Below, piece after piece: positions 6,589-8,379 of a DNA stretch of 8,379 bases. The notes beneath the pieces were generated by a model. That model made no database searches. It saw only the letters and a list, made by a program, of their open reading frames with translations, and had not been told where the DNA came from. The position numbers were made by a program, and so were the translations under genes. Source of the stretch: Campylobacteraceae bacterium (GTDB lineage: Bacteria; Campylobacterota; Campylobacteria; Campylobacterales; JALSKU01); assembly GCA_015488975.1 (NCBI GenBank), contig WFMT01000081.1, positions 1 to 8,379 of the forward strand, in the 5' to 3' direction. Position 1 is the first letter of the stretch, and the number at the start of each line of letters is the position of its first letter.

Positions 6589-7710
6589 ATGGACTTCAAA
6601 ATAGATAATATTGATGTAAATGCAAGAGCTTGTACGATAAAAACTGCTCATGGGAGCATACAAACCCCAGTATTTATGCCTGTTGGAACTGCGGGGAGTG
6701 TTAAAGCCCTTGATAGCTACGATATGACAGAATTGTTAGATAGTAAAATTATTTTGGCAAATACATATCATATGTATTTAAGACCTGGAGATGAAGTAGT
6801 TAAAAAGCTTGGAGGGCTACAAGGCTTTAGTAAATATGATAGAAATTTCTTAACTGACAGTGGAGGCTTTCAAGCCTTTTCGCTAAGTAATATATCAAAA
6901 GCCGATCCAAATGGAATTCGATTTAAAAGCCATATAGATGGTTCGTCTCATTACTTTACACCTGAGAAAGTTTTGGATATCGAGTATAATTTAAATTCTG
7001 ATATTATGATGATACTTGATGACTTGGTTGCACTTCCTGCAAAAAAAGATAGAATTAAACTTTCCGTTGAGAGAACTTATGAATGGGCAAAGAGATCTAT
7101 ACAGTATCATCAACAAATGAAATGTATAGAAGATAATTCACACCAAAATATCTTTGCAATTATTCAAGGCGGTACTGATAAAGAATTTAGAAAAATCTCT
7201 GCTGAGAGTTTAGTGTCATTAGACGGATATGACGGATATGCAATAGGAGGACTTAGTGTCGGAGAAAGCAATAAAGAAATGTATGATATTGTCGAATACA
7301 CAACTCCTTTTATGCCAAAAGACAAACCAAGATATTTGATGGGAGTTGGAACTCCTGAAGATTTAGTTGAGAATATTGAAAGAGGAGTAGATATGTTTGA
7401 TTGTGTCATGCCGACAAGAAATGCAAGAAATGGCACACTTTTTACCTCTTATGGAAAAGTAAACATCAAATCAGCTAAGTACAAACTAAAAGATGAGCCA
7501 ATAGATAAAGAGTGCGATTGTTACACTTGTCAAAGGTATTCTTTAGGTTATTTAAATCATCTTTTTAAAGCAAGAGAATTGACATATTTTAGGTTGGCTT
7601 CATTGCATAATTTACATTTTTATCTAAATCTTGTCTCTCAAGCAAGAGATGCTATCTTGAAAAATAAATTTTCACTATTTAAGAATAATTTCTATTCTAA
7701 GAGGATATAA
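6589..7710 (+). CDS. tgt: tRNA-guanine transglycosylase (queuine/preQ1 insertion)
   Basis: This 373-residue enzyme exchanges guanine 34 of GUN-anticodon tRNAs (Asp, Asn, His, Tyr) for preQ1 in bacterial queuosine synthesis. The TIM-barrel family signatures are all present: LANTYHMYLRPG at 57-68, LTDSGGFQ with general acid/base Asp90, IIQGG at 191-195, GGLSVGE at 220-226 (bacterial preQ1-type pocket), and the nucleophile Asp271 in VDMFDCVMPTRNARNG. The zinc site is complete: Cys309, Cys311 and Cys314 in CDCYTC, and His340 in ASLHNLH. The guanine-contacting Asp144 is present, but the following residues read DDLVALP rather than the DECTPxP of well-studied enzymes. The ATG at 6589 has AGGA six bases upstream. 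It is divergent from the COG3400 operon with 49 bases between the starts. No clear terminator follows; the next gene begins 27 bases later on the same strand. Confidence 0.97.
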   Translation: MDFKIDNIDVNARACTIKTAHGSIQTPVFMPVGTAGSVKALDSYDMTELLDSKIILANTYHMYLRPGDEVVKKLGGLQGFSKYDRNFLTDSGGFQAFSLSNISKADPNGIRFKSHIDGSSHYFTPEKVLDIEYNLNSDIMMILDDLVALPAKKDRIKLSVERTYEWAKRSIQYHQQMKCIEDNSHQNIFAIIQGGTDKEFRKISAESLVSLDGYDGYAIGGLSVGESNKEMYDIVEYTTPFMPKDKPRYLMGVGTPEDLVENIERGVDMFDCVMPTRNARNGTLFTSYGKVNIKSAKYKLKDEPIDKECDCYTCQRYSLGYLNHLFKARELTYFRLASLHNLHFYLNLVSQARDAILKNKFSLFKNNFYSKRI

Positions 7711-7711
7711 T
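7706..7711 (+). promoter_or_regulatory. Candidate -10 box overlapping the tgt stop codon
   Basis: TATAAT covers the last codon and the TAA stop of tgt. Transcription would begin near 7718, leaving a 20-base leader that keeps the AAAAGGA Shine-Dalgarno of the sensor gene. There is no TGn extension and no clear -35, so the sensor could equally be read through from tgt. Confidence 0.35.
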
Positions 7712-7727
7712 TAAAATTATATTTTAA
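7711..7727. repeat. Short AT-only inverted repeat before the sensor gene
   Basis: TTAAAAT and ATTTTAA flank a TAT centre, giving a perfect 7-base palindrome in the 27-base gap between tgt and the sensor gene. With no G or C, a hairpin would be weak and it is unlikely to be a terminator. The right arm touches the Shine-Dalgarno. It may be an operator half-site pair or simply chance in AT-rich DNA. Confidence 0.4.
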
Positions 7728-7737
7728 AAGGAATATC

Positions 7738-8379
7738 ATGTTTTCAACAATAAAAGCCAAATTAATAGTGACTACTTTAGTGTTTTTTATTACAGGTTCT
7801 GTAATATTACTGGTTTTCATTTCATATAATTCAAATAAAATACTTAAAAACAATACAACCAATAATATCGAAACTCTAAGCAGTGCGATATTTGTGGGCG
7901 TGAGAACAAGTATGAACTCAGGCAATCCAAAAATTGTAAAAGAAACGCTTGATACTATTAAAAAAATAGATGGTATCGATGAAGTTACGATATCAAAATC
8001 AAAAGGCGTTATAAAGACTTTTGGACTTAAAGATACTTTTACAACAAATCCAAATATTCTAAAAGTATTTCAAGATAAAAAGCAAAAGATAATTGATCAC
8101 AATAATGGTGTACATACTTTAGAATTATTAAAACCATTGATTGCTACAAATGAATGCATAAAATGTCATGTTTTAAATAAAAAAGGCGATGTTTTGGGCG
8201 TAATGGATCTGAGTCTATCTTTGAAAAAAAGCGATAAAGAAGTCAAAGATTTTAATTATATTATAATAATAAGTTTGATTGTGGCATCTTTGCTTGCTGT
8301 GGTGGGATTTTTGCTTTTTTTCAAAAAAGAGATATTAAAACCATTATATTTTTTATCTTCAAGGGTTAAAAGTATCGCA
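7738..8379 (+). CDS. Membrane sensor with periplasmic haem-c (CXXCH) domain, 3' truncated
   Basis: An open frame of 214 codons runs off the right edge. ATG is preceded by AAAAGGA. The visible part is the input half of a transmembrane receptor: a charged start (MFSTIKAKL), TM1 at about 9-29, a periplasmic domain to about 173, TM2 at about 174-195, then KKEILKPLYFLSSRVKSIA, which looks like the start of a HAMP linker. The periplasmic domain carries CIKCH at 140-144, a covalent haem-c attachment motif, placed before GDVLGVMDLSLSL. That arrangement is typical of the PAS-like haem-c sensor domains known from Geobacter chemoreceptors and of related periplasmic sensors with a C-terminal CXXCH. Redox, oxygen or nitric-oxide sensing is a plausible inference. 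The output domain (chemoreceptor signalling domain, histidine kinase or diguanylate cyclase) is beyond the window, so no gene name is given. Confidence 0.85.
   Translation, partial: MFSTIKAKLIVTTLVFFITGSVILLVFISYNSNKILKNNTTNNIETLSSAIFVGVRTSMNSGNPKIVKETLDTIKKIDGIDEVTISKSKGVIKTFGLKDTFTTNPNILKVFQDKKQKIIDHNNGVHTLELLKPLIATNECIKCHVLNKKGDVLGVMDLSLSLKKSDKEVKDFNYIIIISLIVASLLAVVGFLLFFKKEILKPLYFLSSRVKSIA

Noticed and set aside
6540..6599. Extended N-terminus for the COG3400 protein starting at the ATG at 6599
   Set aside because: It would overlap the tgt coding start, cover the promoter, has no Shine-Dalgarno, and the added 20 residues do not look like part of the Rossmann domain, which begins cleanly at KEILIIADG.
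7711..7727. Inverted repeat as the tgt terminator
   Set aside because: The stem is only A and T, seven bases long, and is followed by AAGG rather than a T-run.
7692..7925. Minus-strand open frame of 77 codons opposite the sensor gene start
   Set aside because: The plus-strand frame has a good Shine-Dalgarno, membrane helices and a CXXCH motif; the minus frame is a mirror of the hydrophobic helix.
1..8379. A defence island, phage, insertion sequence or other new multi-gene system
   Set aside because: Every gene fits a known chromosomal family in an order that resembles other Campylobacterota; no transposase, integrase, flanking repeats or composition shift was seen.

Overview
The window looks like chromosomal DNA from a low-GC member of the Campylobacterota (Epsilonproteobacteria). 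The protein styles point this way: a short BioV-type esterase, a TrkA-like COG3400 protein, and the tgt / COG3400 / aroB / mtaB / FtsH-like gene order. From memory that order resembles the HP0281-HP0286 and Cj1005c-Cj1010 neighbourhoods. A free-living relative such as Sulfurimonas or Sulfurospirillum is a reasonable guess, because molybdenum-cofactor and haem-sensor genes are present. The sequence alone does not fix the genus.

Layout. From about 6540 down to base 1, seven genes run on the minus strand as one tight block: COG3400 protein, aroB, mtaB, an FtsH-like ATPase, bioV, mog and the 5' end of radC, which leaves the window. Four consecutive junctions (aroB/mtaB, mtaB/FtsH-like, FtsH-like/bioV, bioV/mog) overlap by about 8-17 bases. 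The mog-radC gap is about 3 bases and the COG3400-aroB gap is 24 bases. This is almost certainly one operon. The most visible promoter is a TGC-TATAAT element placed so that transcription should begin at the ATG of the COG3400 gene. On the plus strand, tgt starts divergently 49 bases away. It is followed by the N-terminal half of a membrane sensor with a CXXCH haem-c motif, which runs off the right edge.

Functions. The block mixes housekeeping jobs: shikimate pathway (AroB), tRNA modification (MtaB at position 37; divergent Tgt at position 34), biotin precursor release (BioV), molybdopterin adenylylation (Mog) and a RadC-family protein. There is no mobile element, CRISPR array, tRNA or rRNA. 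The points most worth a second look are the FtsH homologue whose HEXXH zinc-protease motif has become YQAAK, the lack of any canonical start codon for radC (ATA at the expected place, directly after the mog stop and in the same frame), and the apparently leaderless first gene of the operon.
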